This document shows positions 45,739 through 57,096 of a DNA stretch of 64,000 nt, in pieces (positions within the stretch are counted from its first letter, which is position 1; each line of letters opens with the position of its first letter). A program made the translations under genes and the position numbers. The notes beneath the pieces are model-generated. The model saw only the letters and a program-made list of their open reading frames with translations. It had not been told where the DNA came from and did not search any database. The stretch spans positions 28,940,579 to 29,004,578 of the forward strand of contig OY829542.1 in the NCBI GenBank assembly GCA_963691705.1, written 5' to 3'. This stretch comes from Viola odorata. Taxonomy: Eukaryota; Streptophyta; Magnoliopsida; Malpighiales; Violaceae.

Positions 45739-46290
45739 TCAAGCCAAACCCAAGGAAGAATGTAAAGCATAAACACAACTAATGGTCGAAGGATCAACGT
45801 AGTTACTTGGAAGAATCTCACAATTAAGCAATCCATTTCCATCCCATCCAGCATAGACACTGGACATCTCATCTGAAGCAGTTTCTGAACCAACCACAGA
45901 AAACACATCTGCAGCAAATTAAAACAAACCATTTCTTAGATCAAATTCAATCATCAACAAACCAAAAACTTCATCTCCAGCTAGATAGATGTTTATTCTA
46001 GTAAATCTACTCACCTTCATGAACACTATAAAAGTCATCATCCTTCTCAGATTCAAGCACCGAAATAGCATCAGCCTAGGGACCCTCAGAGTTCCCTATC
46101 CAGAACCCAGGATCAAAATCAAAATTAGAAACAAAACAAACCCAAAAAACCCTCAAACTCAGTTACAAGAACATAAATACCTCAAAAGCTCCTCGAATCG
46201 AAACGCCAAAGCTCCTTCAAGAATACCCAAACACGCCCCGACAAGAACATCAACAAAGAAATGCCTCCCGAGCAGAACCCTTGACGCTGC
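45739..46290 (-). pseudogene. Host-gene fragment, possibly DUF1336/EDR2-related
   Basis: Minus-strand exons with good splice signals: 46181-about 46290, 46015-46075 and 45739-45908, joined in phase. They read ADAISVLESEKDDDFYSVHE then DVFSVVGSETASDEM ..., ending LHSSLGLA and TGA at 45739. The SVLES-x3-DDDF-x-SVH block resembles the N-terminal region of plant DUF1336 proteins (SILESDSDDDFxSVHGD), from memory. Upstream the frame meets a stop at about 46217, and no DUF1336 core follows, so it is at best a fragment. Its position right behind a MULE transposase allows capture by a Pack-MULE. Confidence 0.35.
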
Positions 46291-46924
46291 TGTCGTCGCA
46301 GACCACGCACAAACTACCAGCACCACTGCAATCCCTTTTAATCAAAGAAGGAGTGGCATGACTTATTAATGGAGTAAACAAGTCAAGCAAGAGAACAGTA
46401 AGAGGAGCAAGCGTAGGGGATGGAGACGGTACCTTAGCCCTAGAAATCCAATTCGGTAATGAAATCCCAAAATTTCCAGTCAACAAAGGGTGATATAGAT
46501 TCACAACGACGAAAGGAATCAAACTCCTAAATTTATTTACAGATTCAAAGAAACCCTAAGAGAGAGTGAGAGAACGAGAGAGAGCAAGAGAGCGAGAACA
46601 AAAAATAAAACGAATCGTGTGAATGAAAGGAATGAAGGAGAAATGTTTTGTTTTTATAAGTGATTTTTTTGTAAATAAGTGAACATGACTCCAACATTTT
46701 TGTCCACTTTAATTATTTGTGTAGCTTCCCGCATTCTTCAAATTGGCTCTAAATGCCACTGCTGAGAGCATGGGCAGTGGCTTTTAGAGGGAATTTGTGA
46801 AGGTTGCAATAGAGCTTTTGAGAAGCTTTATTGCAAATGTGGTTTACCAAACACCAACCCTTGAGAAGCTCTATTGCAAAAGTGCTTCTTCAAACCAAAC
46901 CATAACCCCAAAGGGGTACTAACT
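46291..46924. other. Non-coding stretch with MITE-like dyads
   Basis: 46560-46600 is a GAGAGAGCAAGAGAGCGAGA-like purine run. 46755-46786 has the dyad GCCACTGC ... GGCAGTGGC, and 46805-46895 has repeated GCAATAGAGCTT/GAGAAGCTCTATTGC words in both orientations, as in small hAT or Harbinger MITEs; no ends were fixed. Confidence 0.35.
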
Positions 46925-47662
46925 GTATTTATCTTTGGCCGACTACTTATAAAGGAGCACATTTCTTCGTGTGTAACGCCAAAGTCTTTGCCATCATTTT
47001 TTACATCCTCGGATTTCCCTTCCGAATGATCTTCAGATATAACCATAACTATTTTGGAAGAAGAGGTCACTATTCCTTTCCTCACGTACCCCGTGCGCTT
47101 GTACGGGGTTGTGCCACTCATACACGGACGACGACATTCACGCGGACAAAGATAACGCTTCCCTACCACCACTGAATCTTTCTTACCAATTTCAACCTGA
47201 AAATTGTAATACATGACGTTTGTCAAATTCATGTGCTTCAATGTTTATCTGCAGGAAATTCATAGAATGTTCAGAGATTTCCTCATTTGTTCGTAACTAT
47301 CCATATCAATGCATGCATGACAAATCAACAATTTTATAAAACTCACCTCGTGTAACTGCTCATCCCCGGTATGCTCTAAACTTAAATATTTCAAACTCGC
47401 ATTAAAGGTTTGAGAAGCATTAGCGGTGGCATCATCACCTTTTTCAACATCAACCACATCCACGCCACCAAACTCCTTACAACCCCTCTTCGCATTTTGA
47501 TTGCCCTCTTCCTGCTTTCCATCCTCATGCTTTGCCACAGTCAGATCCTCCTCTAATGACCCCTCTTTCCCCTACACCTCTTCACTATTCTCCTCCTCTT
47601 CATGCAACATCTCCTCTTATTCATTGTCATTCTTTCCATTCTCCTCTTCCTCTTTCTCACTA
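46925..47662 (-). pseudogene. Unrecognised acidic two-exon gene fragment, cut by Gypsy-E
   Basis: Exon 47347-about 47662 encodes an acidic Glu/Asp-rich stretch with several stops, then DATANASQTFNASLKYLSLE and HTGDEQLHE. A 150-bp GT-AG intron (47197-47346) leads in phase to VEIGKKDSVVVGKRYLCPRE and RRPCMSGTTPYKRTGYVRKG (from 47196 leftwards), which stays open to 46828. I do not recognise the product. The 5' side is lost where the Gypsy-E LTR starts at 47664. Stops in the acidic part show it is not functional. It might be cargo of the neighbouring MULE. Confidence 0.35.
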
Positions 47663-47663
47663 C

Positions 47664-48820
47664 TGATGCGAATCCTCGCACAAATCCTAATTCGTCGCAC
47701 GCCACACGTGTGTGCGCCAAGTGACTAGAGCCGAGGAAGGCAAGGGAGCGTGCCAAGGATGCAGCGAGGGCTCAAGAGAGGTTAAGATAGACCTCGCGCA
47801 TGGACACAATGACTAAGGCATGAGCAGACCGAGGTGAAGCACGAAGGATGCGCATAGCGTATGCGCACACACCAACGGATGCGCCTAAGAAGACCGTCTA
47901 AGCCAAAACATCGAAGATGAGGTTTGATCATGACTTCAGCATAAATACAAGACCGTTTGGGATCTTAGGAGAGTCGTGTCCAAGTTTGGGCTCAATCGCA
48001 CGAGTAGATTGCAAGTTGGCTCAAAGAGACCTAATCGCATGCACCAAGGGTGTATATAAGTGCAACAGGCGCGTTTAAGAGGACAAAGTGTGTTCGGGTG
48101 AGGTTTCTTCAAGTGACCAGCCTTGTAACATGTATTTTGACATGTTATGAAGGTTTGGACCAAATTTCAGCCCAAACACACGAGGGAATTGCGAGATGAC
48201 ACGAGGGAATTGCGAGATGGCTCGAGTGCCCCTTTGAGTGCGCATTGACCGAGCCAAGGTCAAGTGCGACTAGACCAAGAGTGAGCCATGGCACAACCAG
48301 CTGAGCGAAGCTGATGAGAAGCTTTAGGAATTATTTGTATTTACTCATGTAACTATTAATTAGCTAAGTTAGAGTTATTTCTTAGTTAGAACTCCTAGTT
48401 TGATTAGAATTAGAACTTGTAGTTTTACTAGAATTTGTACTAGGCTTTTGCCTATTTAAAGCCGATGGGCTTCATTAATGAATCAGGCTATTTTTACCCA
48501 AATTGATATTGAGACTTTATCTTGGAGAGTATTTACTCTTGTTGTTTGTGGACTCGAACCTTGTGCTTTTCCTTCAGTTTCGTAAGCTAGGGCTAAGGCA
48601 AGTAAAACCGAAGTTGCAGCCATTGTTTGTTCCTTAGGGTCACAGGTCTGAGCCTAATACAAGCAAGAACCTCACTAGGATTCGTTTAGGTTAGTAGGCA
48701 TATGGTTGTTTGCTAATCGAGACTTGTTCTCGTGAGTCTATCCACCAAATTTCGCGTCAATCTCAAACCTTCGAACTAGATCATCATTCAAGCGCATCCT
48801 AGGCAACTAGGATCGTGTCG
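47664..48820 (+). repeat. Gypsy-E 5' LTR
   Basis: About 1157 bp; right end inferred from the PBS (the last base reads G instead of the usual A). TATA-like CTATTTAAAG at about 48450. A perfect 8-bp dyad TGCGCATA-GCG-TATGCGCA lies at 47849-47867 and a 21-bp tandem duplication (CACGAGGGAATTGCGAGATG unit) at 48179-48220. Confidence 0.65.
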
Positions 48821-48836
48821 GTTGGTAGCGGAGCTC

Positions 48837-49726
48837 TAGGCGTTCAAGGTTTGATTTATATCTTTACTATCCTTTTTCATTTTTATTTATTTATCAATTG
48901 TTGAGATTGATTTTTGTTCTACCCTATCTAATCAATCTCCTTGTAGCCAAGTGTGTTAGTGTATCGAGTCGATCTAGGGTTCTAGATCTAGTTGCGTCTT
49001 GTGTGTGTTTTTATTTTGTGTCGATTTAAAAAAAAACAATCAGTCCCCCATAGTGTCTTTAATTTGAGTACTGTTTTGAGTCAAAAAGGAGTCATAAAAA
49101 TCCAAAGTGTCCATTAGTTAGTTGTTATTTGGTTACATTCAAAGAGTTAAAAAAAAAAAAAAGAGTTATTTCAAAACAGAAATGATTTCGAATACAGAAA
49201 AGAGTAGTATTCGAAATATATAGAAGAACAAAATACAAGAAGCTTAAAGATGTTAGCTTTCTATAGCTACAAGAATCATCAAAATCAGACACCGGAATCA
49301 AAAGTTGGGGCAGGAGGGACAAGTGACGCGCGCACACAGACCATTCACAGTTTGTGAATTTATTTGAGTCTTCCTATTCGATCTCGAGCTTTTCTTTGAT
49401 TCCAGCCCATAAATCCTTTCTATTCCAGCCTAGAAAGTATTTAGTTCATTGATCTTTGCAACTAAATTACTTGTTGAACATCTAAATTCTTTCGAAGCCG
49501 AGTTCTCTTTGTAAAATTTCCATGGAAGCGTCTCTTCAAATTCTCGAGTCCGTCTTAACAGTTTGAAGTGCAGGAACAACAACAAGAACTTTGAGACAAA
49601 GAAAGTGAGTATTGTGAGCTCAATAGAGAGTTAAACACGAGAGCAAAATACCTGAGGGAGTGCTAGTATTTTCTAGGGTAATTTTACATTTTCTTATTTT
49701 AGTGATTTGAATTTCAGGGTTACACA
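48837..49726 (+). other. Gypsy-E leader
   Basis: Non-coding sequence between PBS and gag ATG, with A-runs near 49028 and 49148. Nothing else is recognised. Confidence 0.6.
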
Positions 49727-49785
49727 ATGTCTGATCAATCAGACGGAAGAGGAGAAGCAGAGGTTGAACGGATGCTAAAGGTGAT

Positions 49786-52700
49786 TGATTGCCTGTTGAG
49801 AGCATCAAATATAGTTGTAAAAATAGATACGAAACTTATTGTCTACAAAGACTTGTAGATTATGGTAAGAAGATCGGCCTCAGAGATTTGGTTGTAAATT
49901 GTAGTCTTGGTTGACTTCCTCATCACTGGAGTTGATTTGGGGTGTTCCTGAAACTAAAAAATCAAATAAAAATTAAACAGAAAAGCAATCTTAGTCAATT
50001 GGGTTGGCCAAGATTAGGTAAAAGATTGATCTTGGTCAAGATAGTTGACCAAGATTCAAATGTTGTAATTAAAAAGGTGTAAACAGTGGGAAAGAACTCC
50101 TATTAAGGGCAATACTGGAGCACTCATTCATTTGCTTCAATCATTGACTCAAGGGTTTTCACATTCCACATTCATAACATTGCTATAGATCGGGAGGAAC
50201 TCCTTTCCGATCCTACTTCCCTCCTCTTGTAACCACCTGACGGGTACTCCCTCTTCTGATGACCCTAGTCAATGGACACCTTGCTAGCTAAAGGATTTAT
50301 CCAGTTGACTATTGTCTTGAGTCGCATGCGCTTTCTCAATGGAATAGGGGAAGACAATGTCTAGGCCAAGCTACTCCCCAGTCAGAGCCCTAGATTGTCA
50401 GTCTAGTTAGGCCTATACCTCTCAACTCCCACTAATCTATGTGAGATTAGCTATCTACTTAACCAATTCGGTTTCGACTCGTCCCCTCCTCGGCTAACTG
50501 CAAATCTCTCACTAATACCTAAGGGTGATCAACCTCGGTTTTAACGGAGACCGGTTTGTTCTAATAGGGGTTAAGATGATTATGAATGAGAAGGCTATGG
50601 AGTTTATTTTGATCTCACGAAGCAAAGAATAGCTCAACAACCCTTACTATAAATGAGGGTTTAGCTGCTACACTACATAATAAAAAAGACAATGAATATT
50701 GAAGAAAGAGAAATTGGAATTAAATCTATATTTTCTAAGTTAAAATTACAGAGCAAGTGTTTTTCAAACAAGAAACTGGAGATGGAAGATGTCCGTGATA
50801 GGCAGTCTTTCCTAGCTTTTAAACAAAAACTAGGATCCCCACCTAATACGGCTTCTTTCTAAATCCAAATTTCAAACTAAGAATATTACAAAATATTTAT
50901 TCAAAATCTGAAACTAAGTGATAGAGCGTATTTTATGCATATGATACTACTGATCTCCATTCGAATTCATACTTTTTGCAGATCTAGGCTCAAAGAGGAA
51001 AATATGCTGAAATAGCCCTTTTAGTGGAATTCTACCATGGATTTCAAAGCGTCAAGACCAGCGTCGAGGCCTAGTTACTTTCTTGTCATCGAGCCCTAGA
51101 TGTGAGCCATGCTAGATGGCCCTGGACCCACATTAGAACCATCTAGAGCCGCATATTGCCCAAGATTCGCTGTTGCACGTGCAGATATTTCCAGAAGGAT
51201 GCGCGAATGAATATCCGCGTGGGATTCCTTCCAGATCCCTTTTCGGTTGTCCTAGGAATATTTCTTTAGGGCGCACGCTCCCCTTGTACCCTCTCTTAGC
51301 TGTCTTTTGTCCTCTTGTGAGCTTTAGAGGGTATTTAAACATTAGTTTTAGGGTTTTTGGGGAGATCTCACATATTTTATCATAGAATCCTTTTGGGGGC
51401 AACAACTCACCTACCTTCTTCTTTTATTTCTTTGGGATTTGTCACTCTCTTTTGTAGCCACCGCCGGCATTACTCTCTAAACCGGAGCTTTAGCTCCGGC
51501 CGGTATTTATTGAGTTTTCTTTCCTTTATTGCATTCGTTTCCTTTTATGCTTTATATCAAACCTGCCTTTTTTATTTATTAGCATGAGTAGCTAAGTAAA
51601 TCCGCTTAGCGAGGGCATTTTAAGGGTTGCATAGAGGTAGTCCTGAGGCCAAATCGTGCTTTGTATATTCTTGTTGCTATATTTGTTTGCTTGCCGTTTT
51701 TATTGTTAGATCTAGTTGGTTTTATTGGGAGATTGATCGCCTACTAGTTTACCTACTTAGATCTTTGTCATTTCTTTGGTTATAACTAACGCAAAGCTTT
51801 AGAATGGAGTAGACACTAGATGGATTGTCATTAGCTTGGTCTGTTCTGTCTAGGGAAAGTGACCGATTAGGGCGGTGTCACGAGCCTGACAAACTGAGAG
51901 GCATTTAGCCCTAGACGTGTCTTTCCTCATCTTCATGGGCGCTGTGAGTATTGCCTCCCCGCTTCGTTCCTAGGGGGACGGCGCAGCTTCAAGGCTACCT
52001 CATATGTGAAAATGGGGGGTAGCTTCTCTTACAAAAGAAAGTAGGGGGCCTAAACGTACCTGACCCTCATAGCATGTCTGTAGTGTGAGAATAGAATATC
52101 TGTGCTCCGATGACTGACTAAGGCTCGACGCAACCCAAGAAAATCCCTTGCTAAGATTTCTTCTTATTGAATTTATCTCATTTAATTTCCCATTTATTTC
52201 GTTTATGATTGTTATTTCTGTTAATTTTCTTAATTTTGTCCTTGTTAGCTATCTTTCCCTTGATCTCTTTTGGTTAACCAGTTTAACCAACGAACCCCCC
52301 TTGTGTTATTCTTTCGGTTGCATTTATCCTGTCATACATCTAGGGCAAATTGTCGTCTTTCAATCCCTATGGATCGACCTTGTTACCACTGTATACAAAT
52401 TAATTTGTGTATCTAGGCCTCAGAATTTAATATTATTTTTGACCCATATCGACGACGAGTCACTAAGATAAAGGAAAATAAAATATTGTTTGTTTGTTCA
52501 AAATCAAGATCGGATCAGGATCCACAAGTCCTCTCGCTAGCCGACTCTATCTTCCAGCTCGCATCCAGTTGTCGCTCCAAATTGCGCGCACTCCGTGACT
52601 CCTTTATCAGCACGCCTCTAGCTGGTCAATCTTGGCCAAGCCTGCGGCTAAGATTGATTGATTGTATAGGATACGCTCAAAGCTGATGTTTTCTCCTTGC

Positions 52701-52806
52701 TTGCTACCTCCTCGCAAATCTGCATAAGTAAGGAGATTTTACGTAGTTTTGCCATCTAATTTGCCAAAATTAAATGACAAAAACATATGAATTAAACCAT
52801 CAATCA
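49786..52806 (-). repeat. Athila-F 3' LTR, containing solo-G
   Basis: 3021 bp as seen; 1472 bp after removing solo-G and one TSD copy. Its right half (50330-50918 plus 52468-52806) matches 57097-58016, which lacks solo-G and so shows the empty site CTAAG at 57673-57677. Confidence 0.88.
50919..52462 (+). mobile_element. Solo-G: solo LTR inside the Athila-F LTR
   Basis: 1544 bp, TGATAGAGCG ... GACGAGTCA, flanked by CTAAG (50914-50918; 52463-52467). TATTTAAA at about 51332-51339 and the U5 block (CTATGGATCGACCTTG, ACAAATTAATTTGTGTATC, 52367-52413) set it on the plus strand. Contains dyad-like CATCGAGCCCTAGATG (51088). The matching site in the other LTR is uninterrupted. Confidence 0.93.
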
Positions 52807-52826
52807 AACCTCCCCACAGTTGAACA

Positions 52827-52844
52827 ATGCTTGCCCCCAAGCAT
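52827..52844 (-). promoter_or_regulatory. Hairpin beside the Athila-F polypurine tract
   Basis: Stem ATGCTTG / CAAGCAT, loop CCCC, 20 nt from the 3' LTR. Position and loop match the hairpins of LTR-A and LTR-H, while one C-G pair is replaced by T-A. Confidence 0.7.
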
Positions 52845-53798
52845 GATAGACTCAAAACAAAACATAACAGAAAAATAAAAATCACACAAATAAAAATCAA
52901 CAGATCACCCTTCCTGTCCGAGATAACTCAAACTCTTCAGTTTCCATATCCCACTTCCTTATTACTAGGGCCTATTCAATGTCCCAAGTATCTTAAACCC
53001 ACATAATTAAAATTTCTAAGCACTCCTTAACAGAATCATACAAATCAAGACAACAACCACTGTTTTCCTTTATTCATTCCTATTCTTGACAACTGCTTAA
53101 TTCATTGCATTACCCTGAGCCTTTTTACAATTTTTCAGGAGTGAGTTGCTAAAAGTTTCTTGAGTATTACTGCTTACGGAGGCAGAAATATCAAGACAAT
53201 TATTTCCATTGATTTTTTTTCTTTTCAACTCCTTATTCTTTTCAAAACAGTTCTCTGGTCATTCCAACTTGATGAGGAAAGAATGCTAGAGTAGTGCAAC
53301 ATTTCAAGGCTCAATTTCCTTTTTTAATTCCTAACAGTTTATGTCATCAGGATTTTTCAAGGGGAAACTATATGAACAGTCCTAATCTGCAGATTCTGAT
53401 GTTAAGCACATAACTTTTGATTATGTGCATTCAGGATACTTAAAGGGTTCCAGGAATCGTACCCTTATAGACATTGAATATGTTAACCCAATTCACCTAC
53501 CCTAGTAATATGGTTTGGGGTCGATAGAGACTGAAGCATTCTCATATCTAGGTAAGGGCAAACATGGAGTCAAGAGCAAGTGCAGTCCAGATATTTGAAC
53601 ACATTAAAAAATGAAATCCTAACTAAAAACACATGAAAAAATTAAACAAAAAATCATGCATAAGACTCTATGTAGACTGTCTTGGCCAAGACTCCTAAAA
53701 ACATGCAACAAAAATAAAAAAATTCATGCATAAAAAATAAACACACAGAAGCAGCATGTATTTACATCCAATCACACAAAACACACATACATTTACTA

Positions 53799-53836
53799 CC
53801 TCCCCACACTTAAAAGACACAATGTTCTCATTGTGT
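53799..53836 (-). promoter_or_regulatory. Internal polypurine-like tract plus hairpin in Athila-F
   Basis: CCTCCCCACACTT (53799-53811) then ACACAATG-TTCT-CATTGTGT (53817-53836). Same layout as LTR-A 21154-21191. Confidence 0.65.
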
Positions 53837-53939
53837 GAGAAGGAGTGACAAAACTCAAAACAAAAAAATAATTTAAAAAGATGAAAATTAACAAAATAAA
53901 AGAAAAGAAAAAGAAAAAGAAAGAACACGACCTAGGGGT

Positions 53940-56404
53940 TTAATTTGCTGGAGGGGTCGAAGGGCCTGGAGGTAGAGTTGGTTTAGGAGGCTCATCCTTG
54001 GAGTCTGAGGTGAGATAGGCATCCAAATTTTTGTGAAGGTTGGCATGGGCGTTGGACAGGATACAGAGGTCTCTGAGGCAGTTTGCCAGCCTTGTTTCAA
54101 TTTTCTTGAACTGGGCTTGGTGCGCTTCGATGGATTGCTAGATCTGGGCACTTGCAGCCTCGTGGAATTCCTTAAGCTGAGCTTTGTGAGCGTCAATGGA
54201 CTGCTGGAGCTGAGCACTTGCAGACTCTTGGAACTCCATAAACTGGTTCTGGCTGGCAACAAAGTGCATGAGCAAGGAAGTTTGCTGGTCCAGGAGGATT
54301 GAGGCCCACTGTGGCAGCTCAGGTTCAGGATCTTGCTGGGTCATGGAAGCATCATCTTGGCCACTGGCTTGGCAAAGATTCGCTTCAAGGTCTGCATCTG
54401 CATTCTGCTTTAGGGGAGCTTCTTCATCTTCAAATCTGATTAGCTTCAAGTTGAAGTTCCCTTGATATTTCTTGCCAAAAATGTGCTCCTCCACTAGTGT
54501 GTATCCTACATTAAAATGCACAAAGCGCTCTTCCATATGGAAATGGCCCATCTGATCAAATGCTTTAAGATCCATAAGACACACACCACAGAATTCATGC
54601 AAATTGGCTAACTCAATTTTTAGACCCATAGAGGACACAACTAGACTCGTGATTAAGGTCCCTAGAATCATTTTTGTTGTAACTTCACAAGCCTGTAATT
54701 GCTTAACCAACCAGTAGCCTAGGTTTACTTTTTTTCATGCTTCATACACCATAACAAAAATACTTCCAGTTTTGACACATTTCCAGAAACATTAGTCTTG
54801 CCACTAAGATTAATGGACAAAGTCCTATGGAGAATCCTCAATGTAGGATCTCTAATCTGGTGGGCCTTAGCATTTTTATCAAAAGTAATTTTTTTATCTG
54901 CAGTAAGTTCCTTATAAGCTATTGTCTTATCCCAATGAGTGGGATATTCAATCAAAGCATTCAAATATTCATCAAATTTTATGCTATCAGGACTTGCAAA
55001 GCCTATCATCAAATTAAATTCATCAATTGACATGTGAGACCATACATCACAAAGCCTAAAATTAATCACATTAGCAGCAGACAAATTGGGATAATCCCTA
55101 CCAGCAACATACAACACATCTTGATCAAGCCAAAAAGAGGAATGAAATTCTAAGCATAATTCAGTATACGCAGGCATATCAAGCGGCAAGAAAGGTTCCC
55201 ACCCAATATTAAGCATGTATTTCCTAGTTCTGTTCCCCGCACCCATAGCATCTAGAAAAGAAAAATCAAGTAAAGCATGGGGGACAAAATCAAAGGTTAG
55301 TTTTTTTGTGAGCTTGGCCTTGAGGTCTGGAGTGTCAAACCTCAGCCAACCTTTTAGTGTGTGGTTGGCAGTCTTGGCCGTAGACTTGGCCAAGACTGGG
55401 GTTGCTGCTGCGTCATCTAAATCCTCTTGCTGGTCTGAGTCCATGTGTTTTTCGCCTTTGGACTTTGCTGCTGAGGCCCTTGTCCTCTTTCGTGGAGCTG
55501 ACTAGTCCGTCGTGGCCTCTGCTTTCCTCTTCAATGGTGCGGCCACTTTCTTCTCTAAAACCACCTTCTCCTTCTTCTCAATCTCTCCCTCTGTCTTCTC
55601 CATCTCCTACTTCTCCATATCCTCCTTTGTAGAATCGTCCCCTGTTTTTGGGTTGGGGGCTGATTCTGACCTAGCGCTCTTCTTGACCACTTTCTTGTGA
55701 GCCACTTGTTTATAGCCTCGCCTGGAGGTTGGGGTGGCTTTGACCATTTTTTGCTCCTCTTGTGATTCTACCCCGGCCGGCTTGACCTTCAAATGGGTGA
55801 AGATTGGTTTCTGGGGTCTCATTGTTGCTTCCCAGAAAGTCGCGCCATCGATTAAGGCACCTGCCCTCCTTCTTGTCATCCTCTCTTCTCTATCGTCCAC
55901 CTTACTGAGTGGAACTACCTTCTTCTTCCTCCTCAAGGGTACCTCATCGGAGTCGGTGTCACTCACCAGCACTGTGTCGTGCTTCTTTGATTTTTCCTCT
56001 CTTTTTTCCTCTTGCTCTCATTCTTCCACCTTATTTCCAGAGTCCTCTTCCATCTCATCACCCTCGTCCTCTGTTTCTTACTTTTCTTGCTGAATGACGG
56101 GTGTGGGTATGACGATGAGACTTCTGGTGGAGGGGTCGCTGTTGTGGCTTGCAGTCGGTGGTTCTTCTGGTGGTGTTGAGAACACCGTGCTAGGAGGCGA
56201 AGCGCCTGTCTTGGAAATTTTAGAGGTGGGGGTGGATTGGTCGGCCATGGTGAGTGGTGATTTGGTTAGTGGAGATCTGAGGTTAGGGTTTCTTTGTCGT
56301 TTGCTTTTTGTTTGAGGAGGATTTGAAGAGGGTGAATTTTTCTTTGCAGGAGGTGGTTGTTTGATAGGAACCTTTTTGGGATTTTTGGCTTTTAATCTAG
56401 TCAT
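53940..56404 (-). pseudogene. Athila env-like / putative plant transposon protein ORF
   Basis: Starts MTRLKAKNPKKVP (56404) with a Lys/Pro/Ser-rich N-terminus, then Glu/Lys-rich and basic stretches. The conserved domain found in Athila 3' ORFs follows (LTKKLTFDFVPHALLDFSFL, RKYMLNIGWEPFL, FRLCDVWSHMSIDEFNLMIG, about 55330-55010), then a Gln-rich coiled-coil tail (LQQSIDAHKAQLKEFHEAAS). In-frame stops at 56078, 55607 and others, plus a one-base loss in an A run at about 54733, break it; it ends at TAA 53940-53942. Position downstream of integrase fits the env-like gene of Athila, whose function is unproven. Confidence 0.8.
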
Positions 56405-56696
56405 GATGGCGAGAAAATAGGGAAGTGGAGAAGTTTGTGGAAGTTGCAGAGTTGGAAGTGGAGTAGTGTTGATAATTGTTAGCTAGGAGTGGCGGTTTGT
56501 TAGGACTTAAACTCTATTAATTTGAATTAGGTCACCAATGTCCTTTTTCTTGATTGAGCCCTTAAGCCATGGACTTAGGCCCTTAGTTATTGTCCTAGGC
56601 TTGACTCTTGGTTGATCTAGGTCACCAAGTGGTTAGTGGTTTCTCTACCACCTGACTTTCCACTTATGCTGGAAATCCCTCAAGGAACGATTTTAA
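56405..56696 (-). other. Spacer between integrase and env-like ORF in Athila-F
   Basis: 292 bp without ORF; leader of the downstream frame. Confidence 0.6.
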
Positions 56697-57096
56697 TCAT
56701 TGTCCATTCACTTTGAACACGGTCCCTGTCTTCTCGTTCCTGATATCAACTTCACCATGTGGATATATGTTAGTAACAGTATAGGGACCTTCCAGCTTAG
56801 TTTTTAATTTTCCAGGAAATAATTTAAATCTTGAATTATATAGAAGGACTTTCTCCCCTGTGTGGAGAAGTTTTTCTTTAATTCTTTTATCCTGGTTTTG
56901 GGGATCAACTGATTATCGTACGCTTGGTTCCTTAATTCATCCAGCTCATGGATTTGGAGCTTGCTTGCCTCTCCGGCTTGGTCATACCTTAAGTTGCATT
57001 TTCGAATTGTCCAATAAGCCTTGTGTTGTATGCCCATAGGCAAATGACATGCCTTCCCATACACCAACTTGTATGGTGTCATCCCAATCGGATTTT
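56697..57096 (-). pseudogene. Athila-F integrase C-terminal remnant
   Basis: Reads NPIG-MTPYKLVYGKACHLPM and EHKAYW-like text (QHKAYWTIRKCN), the signature end of Athila/Tat integrases, then after a frameshift near 56880 [19 protein letters not shown] and TGA at 56697. The catalytic core is missing because LTR sequence starts at 57097. Confidence 0.85.

Larger units (their letters stand above)
52807..53939 (-). other. Athila-F 3' non-coding region
   Basis: No ORF. Polypurine tract next to the LTR (CCTCCCCACAG on the plus strand, 52809-52819) with hairpin 52827-52844, and a second module at 53799-53836. Between them only A/T-rich sequence. Confidence 0.7.
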
